Below, one piece after another: positions 35,799-45,891 of a stretch of DNA of 64,000 bases (position 1 is its first letter; every line of letters starts with the position of its first letter). The notes under the pieces are model-generated. The model was not told the origin of the DNA, searched no databases, and saw only the letters and a list, made by a program, of their open reading frames with translations. Made by a program: the position numbers and the translations under genes. Source of the stretch: Hymenoscyphus infarciens (lineage: Eukaryota; Ascomycota; Leotiomycetes; Helotiales; Helotiaceae); assembly GCA_001414345.1 (NCBI GenBank), contig LLCB01000130.1, forward strand, positions 1 through 64,000, read 5' to 3'.

Positions 35799-36298
35799 TG
35801 GTAATCGCTCGGTCCACCTCTCACCTAGTCCGCTTCGCGTATTGGGTGAGGGAGGGTAATACGATAAAACCAGCAATACGACCACTTTTGTTTACACCAA
35901 AATCGCCTTTGCTACTAAAACTACTCTAATATGTTCCTACTATTAATATATAGCTTAAACTTATATTTAATCTTTAAAATATAATTATATCTTCTATATT
36001 CTAGGCTTTACTAAATTTTTCTAGAGATTTAGTAGTAGCTTTCTTAGAAGTTAGATTTAAGAACTAGATAGATACTAGATAGATAAATCTTACTTTATAA
36101 TTCTATTTATTAAGTTTAAAATAAGAGACCCTAATTAAAATTAGAATATAATAAAGCGTTGTTGTTTTATTATATATTTTTAAAAACAACGTATTTTGGT
36201 GTAAACTAAAAGTGGTCGTATTGCTGGTTTTATCGTATTGCCCTCCCTCACCTAATACGCGAAGCGGATTAGGTGAGAGGTGGACCGAGCGATTAGCA
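35799..36298. mobile_element. 500-bp MITE with ~105-bp terminal inverted repeats
   Basis: Left arm TGGTAATCGCTCGGTCCACC and the inverted right arm TGCTAATCGCTCGGTCCACC agree over about 105 bases, with only about four substitutions and one indel. TA flanks both ends (35797-35798 and 36299-36300). Each arm contains a nested imperfect palindrome built on CACCTAATNCGC. The interior (about 35905-36190) is AT-rich with no frame. This is a young-looking, Tc1/mariner-style non-autonomous element, clearly less decayed than the one at 358-1065. Confidence 0.88.
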
Positions 36299-36300
36299 TA

Positions 36301-37600
36301 GACTCGGTTCAAAATCGAAACATACATTAACAATCAAACATCGAACCACGATACAGACGAAAGACATCGGGATTTTGCTGACCATTCCGCCCTCCTTACT
36401 CAAAATAGAAATCCAAGAGACAACTAACGATTCTAGGACTCGTGGGCAGCTGCTTTGTCCTCGTCTCTACGTGGCCAGGAAAAGCGTCTCCTTTTAGTCA
36501 CGCGGTAGATTTGACCAACACCCCTAACAACACAATAATAAAACGTGCTGAGTATCTGAAGAGCTATAACTATATTATACAGTGGGTAATAGCTTATTTA
36601 ATATTTATTTTGTATTTTTACAATTTCTTTTAAGAGTAGGAGGTCTTAGTTATAGTATAGTACAGGCTTGTAAATTGGGACGCTTTTCTGGGCCATGTAC
36701 ATTATCAGAATTGACTCCCGAGCTAATTGTCTTGGCATCGCACTTGCCGCATCACGACTTCTCTTTCCCATCTTCCTTTTTCCTCTCTCCTCTCCTCAAC
36801 CCCCATCTCGAGAATCCCAAAAGCACCTATTGTGTTACCAGAATCCATTGAATTACAAGTTACTATAACGTGCTTCAGAGCGGGCTTCAATTCAAACTCC
36901 CCTGGAGGTCCCTCCCGAAATCGGAAGTTCACCCATTAACCCCAGGAAATGAAATGAGGGGAAAGGCAGATGGTGACGTGCATGCCGCTCGTCGCTCCTT
37001 TCCAAATCCAGGGGTTCGAGAAAAAAAGGTGTCTAAGGAAGAGATCACGCACACCAAAGCTCTTCCACAACTGGTCAATTCTTAGCTCGGTTTCAATGCT
37101 TTTTGAGGCTATTCGTATGCAATTGTCCTGAAAAGGACCCACGCTTTTGGCTTCCTGGAATCCTGGCCGGTATGGCTGCTCCATTCGCTGCAAGCTGGGA
37201 TCGTGTGATGGTCTTTGGAGTGTGGGATGAGTTCTTATTATATAAAACGCCCTTACCAGCATTGCTTCGATGACGGCACGCACGGGTGGGATGAGGTGAG
37301 GATTTTCCCCTCTTGTCTTAAAATCTTGTTCAGTCTTTCGTTAGGTCTTGTTGCTTGGGTTGGTTTGGTTTCAATTCTCTTTCGTTCGTGGTATATTTGT
37401 TGCAGGCCATCGCTACGTTCTCTTCAAAAGTCGGAAATCACTTGCAGTGTACGGCTGGCGTGCATCTCATTAAACTGTAAAAGTACCCTGACTCCCAATG
37501 AGAGTTACTACTCAATCTGACTTGCAATTAGTGCTCATATTCCAGACCGATCTACTCCCACTATACTTCATCGAACCCTACCCCTACCGAAGATCCCACG
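36301..37600. other. Gene-free stretch
   Basis: Several short frames without domain signals. I see no RNA gene or repeat. Confidence 0.45.
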
Positions 37601-37888
37601 ATGCCAGCACTTTCCCCCTACGAATTTTCTCCCAACGATCTTGGCAATACCACATCAGTGACAGCACTTCTTCCACACAACGCTCCATACATAAAGGGAG
37701 GAATTGGGGGACGAGGCAATTACCGCAAAATTAACGATGCGAATCTGGCGTTGCCTTTGACATTCGAAACTGCGAGTGGCAGGTCAGAGCAATATCATCA
37801 GCAACCGGTCGGGTCTCAATCAGCACTTCCAAGTGGTGCGGACAAGATGAAGGAGAAACTTGTTGGGTTGTTCAAAAGTGGAAAGTAG
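37601..37888 (+). CDS. Small hypothetical protein with Gly-Arg-Gly motif
   Basis: Single-exon frame of 95 residues beginning MPALSPYEFSPNDLG. The middle IKGGIGGRGNYRKI resembles the GRGGxGN repeat of the fungal DUF3602 family of small proteins. One motif copy is present where several are usual, and the Lys-rich C-terminus is KMKEKLVGLFKSGK. No signal peptide or membrane segment is visible; the protein is hydrophilic and probably disordered. Function unknown, and the family assignment is inference from the motif. It stands alone between the MITE and a tRNA gene. Confidence 0.5.
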   Translation: MPALSPYEFSPNDLGNTTSVTALLPHNAPYIKGGIGGRGNYRKINDANLALPLTFETASGRSEQYHQQPVGSQSALPSGADKMKEKLVGLFKSGK

Positions 37889-38571
37889 GGCTGCATATGG
37901 GGTTGGGCTCGGGACATTGGCATCTGGGGACTAAAAAGGGGATAATACAGCATAAGGTTAACAGGACGGCATTAGGGGGCGACATCATGGAGATTTACTA
38001 GTATAGGGATTCATTTGATTGAAGGAATGGAAAAGTGTAGTCTTCTTTTATAATTGGCGTTGTTACCTAAAGTCTTCGGGATTGAATACTTTTTCATACA
38101 GGAAATTTCAACAAGGACCTGTCCAGCCTCTTCGGGTTTGACGAAGGCCATTTACTATTATTTACTCTGTGATCTGTCTATCATCCAAAAGATTGAGCTT
38201 TTCACGCGGTCAAGAATTGCATCGCAATGTTTCAATTGCTGCCTCAGCGCTCAGTCAGTCCAGCGTAGAGATTGCCACTCCCTTTTCAACATCAACCTGC
38301 TTGTAAATGTTAATTGCTCCCTCAAGTCAGCTTGCTCCCAATGCTACCGAAAGATTCTCAAAGCTCGAATGGACCTGTCTTTTTTATAACCGAGTAATTT
38401 TGAAACTGATATTCAGTATGTCTTTAGTTCCAGCGTTGACTTTAACACAAAGACCGACAATTAGGTATCTCGCCTACCCAAAAACGACTGCTGCAAAAAC
38501 TAGATGTCTTCTACACAAGGAGCTAAACCCGCTTCCTAAGCGGCTGGGGCGCAAAAGTATAAATGCCACAA
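37889..38571. other. Gene-free stretch
   Basis: Nothing supportable between the small GRG-motif gene and the tRNA. Confidence 0.45.
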
Positions 38572-38669
38572 GGTCCATCCGGGATTCGAACCCGGGTCCC
38601 AGGTAATTGGATGAAGAACCAGAAGCTCTCTTCAAAAACCCATGTGCTAACCGACTACACTAATCGACC
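38572..38669 (-). tRNA. tRNA-Gln (anticodon UUG) with intron
   Basis: Read on the minus strand, the gene opens GGTCGATTAGTGTAG and closes CCCGGATGGACC. The T arm is CCGGG-TTCGAAT-CCCGG. The D arm has GTGT..GCAC and GG before TTAGC. The anticodon stem TGGGT pairs with ACCTG (two wobble pairs) and the loop TTTTGA gives anticodon TTG. An insert of about 26 bases after position 37 is the expected place for a nuclear tRNA intron. One acceptor mismatch (G5 against G68) is present. No CCA is encoded, as normal for eukaryotes. Confidence 0.8.
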
Positions 38670-39443
38670 GTTTGCTGATTGCTTTGAAGTGCAGGTTATT
38701 ATTTGTAGTTATGAAGCAATGTGGCGGTGAGGGTGGGGCAGGCTTGTTTTTATAGATCCGCTCTTAGCCGGCTCGGGACGGTATTGTGCCGAAGAGCAGG
38801 TCTCCGTTGTGCCTAGCATCGTGAAGAATCCCGTCAATTTCAAATCTTGCACTCATACTCATCTGAATGTAGCCACAAAGGCTTCGGAGAGCGCACATAA
38901 GATGGCTCAATCCAGATTGGATGCCCTGGAACCAGATCAGAAGGTAGAGTAGGTCGCCGGTCGGCGGTCGGCAACATAGGATGCCTCCTTGAGGCCACAC
39001 ACTTTAAGCCTTGCCAGTCGCAAATGAGTGGTTGAGTGTAGCACACGATACCCATTTCCTCGCCATTCTCTAACCATACAGAAGCCTTGCAATCGGGCGT
39101 CAAAGAGAGGCCACACAGTGGTGTCGTGGTGATGATTGGCTACTTACCAACCACACCTCGCTGCAAGTCACTACTGGCGAGATGTAAGCTGCGGCTTCAT
39201 CCACAAGAGGCCACACCAGCTACCCAGCAAGTGTTCGGAAAACGTGCTTAAAGGGACGAGATGGCCTCATTTTCTTCTCCCCCTTCTTTCCACATCATCA
39301 ATACCCCCCAGGGCAATTGTGTGTAAGTCATTCAACCCCGTTGCTTTGGTCACAGCACATTTTATTGCACCAACTGCTAACATGCGTTCACAGCCTCTTT
39401 TTCCAACTCCGGCTTTCGAGCGGAGAATCCCTCCGCTCGCTAA
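38670..39443. other. Stretch upstream of the zinc-finger gene
   Basis: No complete gene. Missing 5' exon(s) of the C2H2 gene may lie here: a plausible intron (GTAAGTC to GTCACAG, about 39322-39352) is visible but could not be joined to a start codon with certainty. Confidence 0.4.
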
Positions 39444-40395
39444 CACATTTCGTGGGAATGTTGTAGTGATCAAGATCAATCTAGCGGTATCGAGGCCTGT
39501 CTCTTTTCTCATGCCTGTCCAGATGATCTTTGCTGTCCGGGACCAGCAGAATCTCGGGGCGTGGAGGAGCAGCCCGAACGGCTTGAACGACTCGACCACT
39601 ATGGGACGAGGGCTGACACCCTTGGTCTCCGGTATGGATTTGAGGAAGACCTCTTTCCAGGAGAGTGGCCTCATATATGGGCCATTCAGGAATTGGAAGT
39701 TCAGGAGGAAGCCGAACCTAGCGATGCTGAAGGAACTTCACGAGAATCGACACACGACGCAACACTAAACTCGACTCCAAGCTTGCTTGCTGGATCTTCG
39801 GCCGCCACTACTCATGCGGCATCCCCATCAAGTACTTATAGGAGTCCCTGGCAAGATCAGCCTGATGAAAGCCCACTAGATCACTTAGCATCGCGACCTT
39901 CTTCCAAGCCCTCAATGTCACCAGAGGAGTGTTGGCGTTGCAATCATGCGGGCTGTGAGAAAGTCTTCACTCAGCGTCGCAAACTCAAGTAAGTCAAAAG
40001 CTCGGCACATGTCGCTCATTCTTTCAACCAACTAATACTGTAAAGATGGCACACAAGGTATCACTTGAAACCTCACAAATGCTTCGATTCTTCGTGCCTT
40101 TCTAAAAACATTGCTTTCTCGACAGAGAAAGATCTTTTACGCCACCAAGCAAAGCACAATGGCCAAAGATATTACTGTGAACACCCTCCTTGAAGGGTTT
40201 TGGTAGGGCCAGTGGACTCTCAATAGATTCTCAGACGAGGGTCAAAGCGTATTAATTATCCGAATGTCACGGGGCCTCTAAAGATAATCGCTTTCATGCC
40301 TGAGGCTTAAGTTTTTTTTGAGAGCCAAGGATCTTTGAGAGTCAAGGTCCTCGCTTAAGAGTTAAAAGCGCTTGAGAGTAATCGGTAAAGCCTCG

Positions 40396-40471
40396 GCAGG
40401 GGCCAAGTGCGCAGGGGCCAGGTGCGCAGGGGCCAGGTGCAGGTGCGCAGGGGCTAGAGGTCAGGCCAGGT
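40396..40471. repeat. GC-rich tandem repeat inside the insertion
   Basis: About four imperfect copies of a 15-base unit, GGGGCCAGGTGCGCA. Their GC content contrasts with the AT-rich element around them. Confidence 0.8.
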
Positions 40472-40657
40472 GCGGGTACCTTTTATGCTGTTTTACTATA
40501 AGGGTAGTACGGAGTATACAGCCCCCACTGGTGCGCGTAGGATAACTTTCGCTGAATCGGTCGAATACTTTCTTTATATTATAATAGCGTTGACGTTGAT
40601 TCTTTACGAGCGATACCGAGTTGTACGAGTACCCCTGTCTACTAGGCGCATGTGCCA

Positions 40658-40713
40658 AGTATAGTGCTTCCGCCCGGAGTATAGTGCTTCCGTCCGGAGT
40701 ATAGTTCTTCCGG
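40658..40713. repeat. 20-base tandem repeat inside the insertion
   Basis: Three copies of GTATAGTGCTTCCGCCCGGA with point differences. Confidence 0.8.
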
Positions 40714-41064
40714 TTAGTACATACTCATACTAGCCTCAAAGAGCTTTGACTCTCAAGAGTTATTTGAGAAGTAAGGGCTTTTGATAATCAATTCTCTCTT
40801 GAGAATTAAGCTCGCTTGATAGTTAAAGATTTTGAGCCTCAAAATCCTTGATTATCGCCTAACAGTTAAGGCATCTACTAACTCTCGTGCGACAATCAAT
40901 TATGCTTGATCATCGTACAATAGTCTTTAGAGAGTCTACCTCCACCACCCAAACCCTGTAAGGCTGGCTGCGTATATGCACGTGGCGGTCTGAAAAAAGG
41001 TTTCACCAGAACGGACAATTTACTAAGGCATGTTCACAAGAAGCACTTTGTTCTACAGCCATAA

Positions 41065-42157
41065 GTGGACCCATATAAATTCAAAACAAAATGACGAAAC
41101 GTAAGTTGACCCAAAGAGTTAGACTAGAAACCCCCGTAACTAATAAATCAATATCACAGCAACAAAACCTTTCCTTACGTCTGCACTGTTCACTGACTCA
41201 CTAGCAAATTTTGTCCCGGTGCTGTGGGTAGTGTCATGTCTTTACGTTAATGTTACCACTGGCACATTTGATTTTATTTCTGCCTCTCTAACTTCTTATC
41301 CCCTCAGGTGCTGCAGTGCACGTAGTGGGTCCTTGAGAGCCGGCTGGGTCAATACTTAAAACCCCTTTTTATCTTGAGACGCTGGAAGAGCATTGGCTCA
41401 ATTTTCGCGTATCAGCCACAGGGACCCACTATGTGCACTCAACTTCCTTGAACGATAAACCCCTTTACTGGTGGCTAGTCTAGCATTCAATGTTTCCTTC
41501 CCTTTGTCATTGAAGAAGTCATAAAGATTCCTTTGCTCTTGATTTTAGTTTTGATTGGGATAGCTCTGGTTAGATACGAAATTATAGCAACTTACCTAAA
41601 AGACTTCTATTCGTTAAGCCTACAATGCATTGCACTGAGAATAGGGAATGAAACAGAGATTCCCGAGTGTGCATTTCAAGTAGAGAGAGAGAGATCATGA
41701 ATTCTTATGGGTAGATGAGAGGCAAGTCTGATATTCGTCTCAATCTTACAATTCTCCACCTCTGGTCTGCGAAGTAAACAAGAAGTCATTCCTCGTTATG
41801 ACTTGACTTCCTCGTTTCCCTAAACTTCCACCTATATATAGCGCCTCCCCAAAAACCCCAGCATGAAAACCCAAATTACAACTTTAAAGTTTTCAAAACA
41901 ACCTTCAAAATTACGCGACTCGTCTGTTTTAAAGTTTCCCAGGCACTTGGCCACCTCCATCACCCAATGATTCCCAGCCGGGGATCCTGACAAAATCACC
42001 AGCTCAATTTCGGTATTTTTATTCGTCCGAAAATGTACTTCTTATATAACGACTTCGCCCGCTGCTGCGAGTTCACGTTTTCTCAACCTTCGGTTCTTTC
42101 TCAACTTGTACTTGCAACCTCAAGCATCCTCAAATTCTGTCTAAGCAATTCAACACA
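41065..42157. other. Gene-free stretch upstream of the small secreted protein
   Basis: No gene seen. A short GA run lies near 41682-41692, and the promoter of the gene at 42158 is expected at its right end. Confidence 0.5.
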
Positions 42158-42675
42158 ATGCTTCAACTCGCCCTCCTCGTTCTTTGCACTGTCGCTTCTG
42201 CACGAAACATACTCCCACGCGATAGCAGTGTCGAAATCACAACTTTAAGCAAGAGTGTCAATACAACAAGTGGTACAGGCGAAGTGGCCGCTGCGGGGGC
42301 TTTGAGTCCATTTGGAGGAATCGGTGTAGGATGTGGAATTAATTGGGCGGAGAATGTGTCTTATGGAGGTAAATCCATCCCCTTCCACCCCTCTCCATGC
42401 CCCCAAAACTTCACTAACTTACTGATGACATGTCACCAGGCGGTCTCCAAGCAGGCAGCGATCTCTTCGGTCTCGGAGGCGGCTACACAATCACGAATAC
42501 CTCCATGCAAATCGGTGCTGGAATGGGATTTACACAGCTCAATGCCAGTGCGAATCTGAACTTCGTTGGGAATGCGAATGGGACTTTTGAAATGGAGTTT
42601 TCGTCTTCAACGCCGTTTGAGTGTACCCAGGAGACTAAGGATGGAGTGCAAACTTTGAAGTGTAGTCATATTTGA
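42158..42675 (+). CDS. Small secreted protein, unknown function
   Basis: Two exons: 42158-42368 and 42440-42675, giving 148 residues. The N-terminus MLQLALLVLCTVASA is a clear signal peptide with likely cleavage after ASA (residue 15). A short Arg-containing pro-like stretch (RNILPR) follows. The mature part is Gly/Asn/Ser/Thr-rich with three cysteines (VGCGIN, FECTQ, LKCSH), several N-x-S/T sites and alternating beta-like segments such as GGGYTITNTSMQIGAGMGF. I recognise no family. Size, signal peptide and isolation in a repeat-bearing region fit an effector-like or cell-wall protein, which is inference. An ATG well matched to the signal peptide decides the start. Confidence 0.75.
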
Positions 42676-43336
42676 TGGATCCTACGCAAGTTGTAATGTT
42701 GGAAATTGAGACAAAATCGCCCCGAGGCGTGCAGATGCTTTAAAATATTCGCGAACAAAAACGAAGCTTGGGATAGCTCAGGTCCCTGAGTCTTGGGAAC
42801 CATCAAGTTGCCGAAGGACCCTAAACCACTGAGTTAAGAATAATCAGACCGAAGCAATGAGGGGAGTGTTACAGAATATCATGAATGAAAAAGGAATCCC
42901 TGATTCGCTTAGAGTTGTTGATATGAAATCTCTAGTTCTTCAGTGTGCACCCCAGTGGAACGCAAACTTGCGCAGCCTGACGGTGGACATTAATTCAGTA
43001 CCACTTTGGGAGATTGGTCCAAAATATTTGGGCTAAAATTCCCAAATTTTTCCAAGTCTTGAGAAGAAAGCGACTCGAGTAGGCCCAGAAAACGAGGGCC
43101 AGGTAGGCAGGCACGAATCTGAAGCACGGAGTATTGACTGCCACTTTTAATGCCCGCCGTAAGGCAGCTTAACCGATATAAACAATAGAGGCGCTTGATA
43201 CATCTCGAAACAATCACTTGAATGCCTTGCTGTAATAATGTCCTTGCCATTATGCTATCCTACATTGTCTCGTCATGGTCCCTTCCTCCACTCACATCAT
43301 AACTTCGTAAATCGTTCTCAGACCCCTTCTGAACAA
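42676..43336. other. Stretch between convergent genes, with repeat fragment
   Basis: No gene. It contains the second copy (about 43102-43149) of the dispersed fragment also seen near 19475. Confidence 0.5.
43102..43149. repeat. Dispersed repeat fragment, copy 2
   Basis: TAGGCAGGCAC..TCTGAAG..GACTGCCACTTTT, the same segment as at 19473-19512 with a 5-7 base insert. Confidence 0.5.
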
Positions 43337-44036
43337 TTATTGGCTTGAGACTGCAGGTCGAGCCTGCAAGTACTCCTTTCGATATGGATTGACATCGACT
43401 TCTGGTCCGCGATTCAATGGGGTCCACTTGGGCTCTTCCTTGAATAACCTCATAGCTTGAATATACTGTCCAAAATTAGCTTTCATAACTCCTGTCTGCC
43501 AATTCCTCCAACTCACATTCTTGCTATCAGTTGTAAACCGATGGTAGATACCCGCAGGAAGAATCTATTCCTAAATCAGTATTTCATCCCGTCCCATTCA
43601 CCTCCTCCTCGTCGCATAGGAAGTCTTACAATCAAATCATCCTTCTCCAAAAAGATCCTCACCCACTCATCACCCTCACTCCTCACATCAAAGAATCCCG
43701 CTCCATCCCTGATGTATCTAATCTCCTCATCCTCATGTAAATGTTCGTGGAAAAAGCTCTTCACCTTCTCCTCGTAGATATCGCCCATCTTCTCGGGAGA
43801 AACGGTGATCACATCGCGATTCTTGTAGCTTCGCTCGCTGGCAAGTCTATCGACATCTGCTTCGTCTGCGAAGTTGTAGTAGAGGACTCCGAGGTTGGAG
43901 AGGTAGGAGGCGGCAACGTTGCGACCGGAGTCGTGGGGTTCGCGTTGGTCGCCCTGGTGGGGTTAGTTTGGGTGCGTTTGAGGGGTTGGGATGGGGATTT
44001 TCTTACGGGGGCGTTGTCGTACCAGTAAGCTCGCAT
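43337..44036 (-). CDS. ADI1: Acireductone dioxygenase
   Basis: Metal-dependent cupin enzyme of the methionine salvage pathway. With iron it converts acireductone and O2 to the 2-keto acid precursor of methionine plus formate. Four exons: 44036-44007, 43953-43630, 43564-43517 and 43465-43337, giving 176 residues, typical. The N-terminus MRAYWYDN and EPHDSGR are family signatures. The metal-binding segment [13 protein letters not shown] near residues 80-92 supplies two histidines and a glutamate, and the later histidine comes from AGIYHRFT. The ten-codon first exon is accepted because it restores the conserved start in phase. It is divergent from the small membrane-protein gene at 44786. Confidence 0.95.
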
Positions 44037-44785
44037 TTTGAAGTTTCGTGATGGTAATTTTTGTGTTGTTTGAGGGGTTTGGAAATGGATTGCGAGGATG
44101 GGAGAGTCAAGAGATTTTTATTCCTGTTGCATGACGAGAATTGCGTGCTGATTGTCTGAATTCTAATTCGTCATGCCCCGCGACCGGCAATGGATATCAG
44201 GTGATTTGATTATTGTCTCGTCACCTGATCTCCCTCGTCACCAATGCAGGTGGAGTGGGGCCTTCCAAATTCCACCAAATTCAGCTGAGCTGAAGAATAT
44301 GCTACTCTCCTTGTCGTCACTATTTCAGTAAGAGCGGGACCTATTACCTAGGAGACAATTGCCTTCCCAACCTTTTTCTTCCTGCTCCTTTTCACAGACC
44401 CCTCTCTGATATCCAACCTGAGCTACATCTTCGTTAATGCAACCTCTGTGCAGTCTTCTTGTTTCTATAAATCCCTCCTAGCAGTTTTGAACCTTGATTT
44501 CGTCATTTTGCCAGTGTTATTATCGTCCCTCTGAATCTGGAACGCTTTTTGACGGCCTCTACTCAAGCGCGCGACCATGATGATTCCTCCATGGTGATGC
44601 ATCATCATGGATATGGATTGATCGTAGTCCATGCTACTTCCGTTGGAATATTTAAGTGACTCTTGTCATCCATTCCCACCCACTCTCTTCTCGCGAGAAT
44701 AAAAAAAAAACATCCCGTTCTCAAGGCATACTCCTTCGTTTCTTCACTTCCACAAACCCTTTCAAACCAACGCAAAATTCTCAAG
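44037..44785. other. Divergent ADI1 / small membrane protein intergenic region
   Basis: 749 bases carrying both promoters, with an A-run at about 44701-44710. No further gene is seen. Confidence 0.5.
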
Positions 44786-45238
44786 ATGAATGGATCAGGC
44801 AGCTCTTCCTCGTGCAATTGCTACGCCAACACGAATGGCGTGACAAGGCAATTCATACGGAACTCCAGCTCAAGCGCCTCACGACTTGCACAGCCTGAGA
44901 TAATTTTCGTAGAGCATATCGAGTATCGTGATACAGCGCCAATAACTCCACCACCCGAGATGGAAGCCAACCCTCTTTCCCCAATCCTCCATGCTACAAG
45001 GTCATCGGCGGTTACCACCAATACTCCTTCCCGGGGAATGGCTGTAAGTGTCTCTCGTCGGATTTTCTGTAGCAAGACTTATACATTGTAGGATTTGGAG
45101 CCTGATTTCCAAAACAACATCTACTGCTTACTCTCAAAGCATGTTTCTCAACGTTTCAATGCCGGTTTTGGGTTTGGCCTGCTCGCGGGAGTTGGCCTCA
45201 TCTACCTCCAGAGGTATCTCGTCAAGGCTATGAAGTAA
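44786..45238 (+). CDS. Small protein with C-terminal membrane anchor (first of two)
   Basis: Two exons: 44786-45043 and 45092-45238, giving 134 residues. A Ser/Asn-rich N-terminus with CNCY is followed by an acidic-polar middle (EIIFVEHIEYRDTAP). A hydrophobic helix, FGLLAGVGLIYLQRYLV, lies within the last 25 residues and is followed only by KAMK, which is the layout of a tail-anchored protein. No signal peptide. I do not recognise the family. It is followed 244 bases downstream by another small protein that also ends in a hydrophobic segment. The intron (GTAAGT to TTGTAG) is canonical and joins in phase, which supports a real gene. Confidence 0.6.
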
Positions 45239-45482
45239 TATGGTCCAGTTCCCCTCTTCAAAATCGAGCAAGATTGTCTTCATTTGGGAAGGGAAATTTT
45301 CTTAGTGGACGTTTTACTCGAACTATGCTCTCTTACGACATTCATTATTACATCAGAAATATCGGAATCGCAACCACCAAAGCCGCGCTAGGCTGCCCAC
45401 TAGTATTCGAGTTCCTTCCTTAAAGACCCAGAGGACCGCAACAATATATTCCTTCTCCGAATTATACTCCCCATCAGTCATT

Positions 45483-45891
45483 ATGTCGTCTCGCACGTCA
45501 AGATTCCACCTCCTCCACACCACCCAGCTTGCACTACCGCAAGCAACCCCCATGGACCATTACGCAGCGATCTGGAACGCACACCCTAGGTTACTCACAG
45601 AAGGCAATTATATTGTCACCTACCATGTCCATCCCAATCTTGCAGCGCTGGATCTTAATTGGATAATTGAACCTGAAAATGTACGCCTCATCCGCGCCAA
45701 CTCAGATCTTGTGAGCATTCCTAATATTTCGACAGGAGATCAAGTTTCGACGGCAAGACCATGCGGTTGAGCGGCTACTCGAGCGGCAAACGAGAGAAGC
45801 CGGTGTCAACTGGATGGGAAAGGAACTTGTTTCCGTTATGGCACTTGCTGCTCTCACGCTGGGTTCAGTGTTTTGTGGAGGTGGTTTTTGA
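45483..45891 (+). CDS. Small protein with C-terminal hydrophobic segment (second of two)
   Basis: Two exons: 45483-45680 and 45736-45891, giving 117 residues. The N-terminal half is mixed polar (HYAAIWNAHPRLLTEGNY). After the intron comes a basic-acidic helix (RRQDHAVERLLERQTREA), then VSVMALAALTLGSVFCGGGF as a terminal hydrophobic segment. An unspliced reading would stop at 45770 with no such tail; the 55-base intron (GTACGC to CGACAG) gives a more protein-like product. Family unknown. Tandem placement with the preceding small membrane protein suggests relatedness or co-regulation, but no sequence similarity is obvious. Confidence 0.5.

Larger units (their letters stand above)
40193..40958. 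mobile_element. 766-bp non-autonomous inverted-repeat element inside the zinc-finger gene
   Basis: Left end AAGGGTTTTGGTAGGGCCAG, and the right end read inverted CAGGGTTTGGGTGGTGGAGG. The ends stay alignable through GGACTCTCAATAGA / AGACTCTCTAAAGA and on to the GGTCAAAGC / GATCAAGC block. The CAGGG-type terminus is hAT-like, but no 8-bp duplication remains. The interior has no frame, carries two tandem-repeat patches and is rich in TTGAGAGT-like motifs. Confidence 0.65.
39444..41064 (+). pseudogene. C2H2 zinc-finger gene interrupted by a transposon-like insertion
   Basis: The open frame 39444-39988, spliced to 40046, encodes a Ser/Pro/Glu-rich region and then two fingers. The first is CNHAGCEKVF..HTRYH and the second CFDSSC..HQAKH. 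The text then reads YYCEHPP and stops (TGA 40191-40193). After a 766-base inverted-repeat insertion (40193-40958), translation resumes with TGT, giving CKAGC, GFTRTDNLLRHVHKKH and a stop at 41062-41064. That is exactly the missing half of a third finger with C-x4-C spacing. The gene was therefore intact before the insertion and is now truncated. The true 5' end is unknown: the frame has no ATG before 39444 and needs an upstream exon. The shortened two-finger product may still be made. Such proteins usually act as nuclear DNA-binding regulators. Confidence 0.72.

Noticed and set aside
40396..40471. GC-rich repeats considered as an origin or iteron array
   Set aside because: They lie inside a transposon-like insertion with inverted ends; there is no replication-related context.
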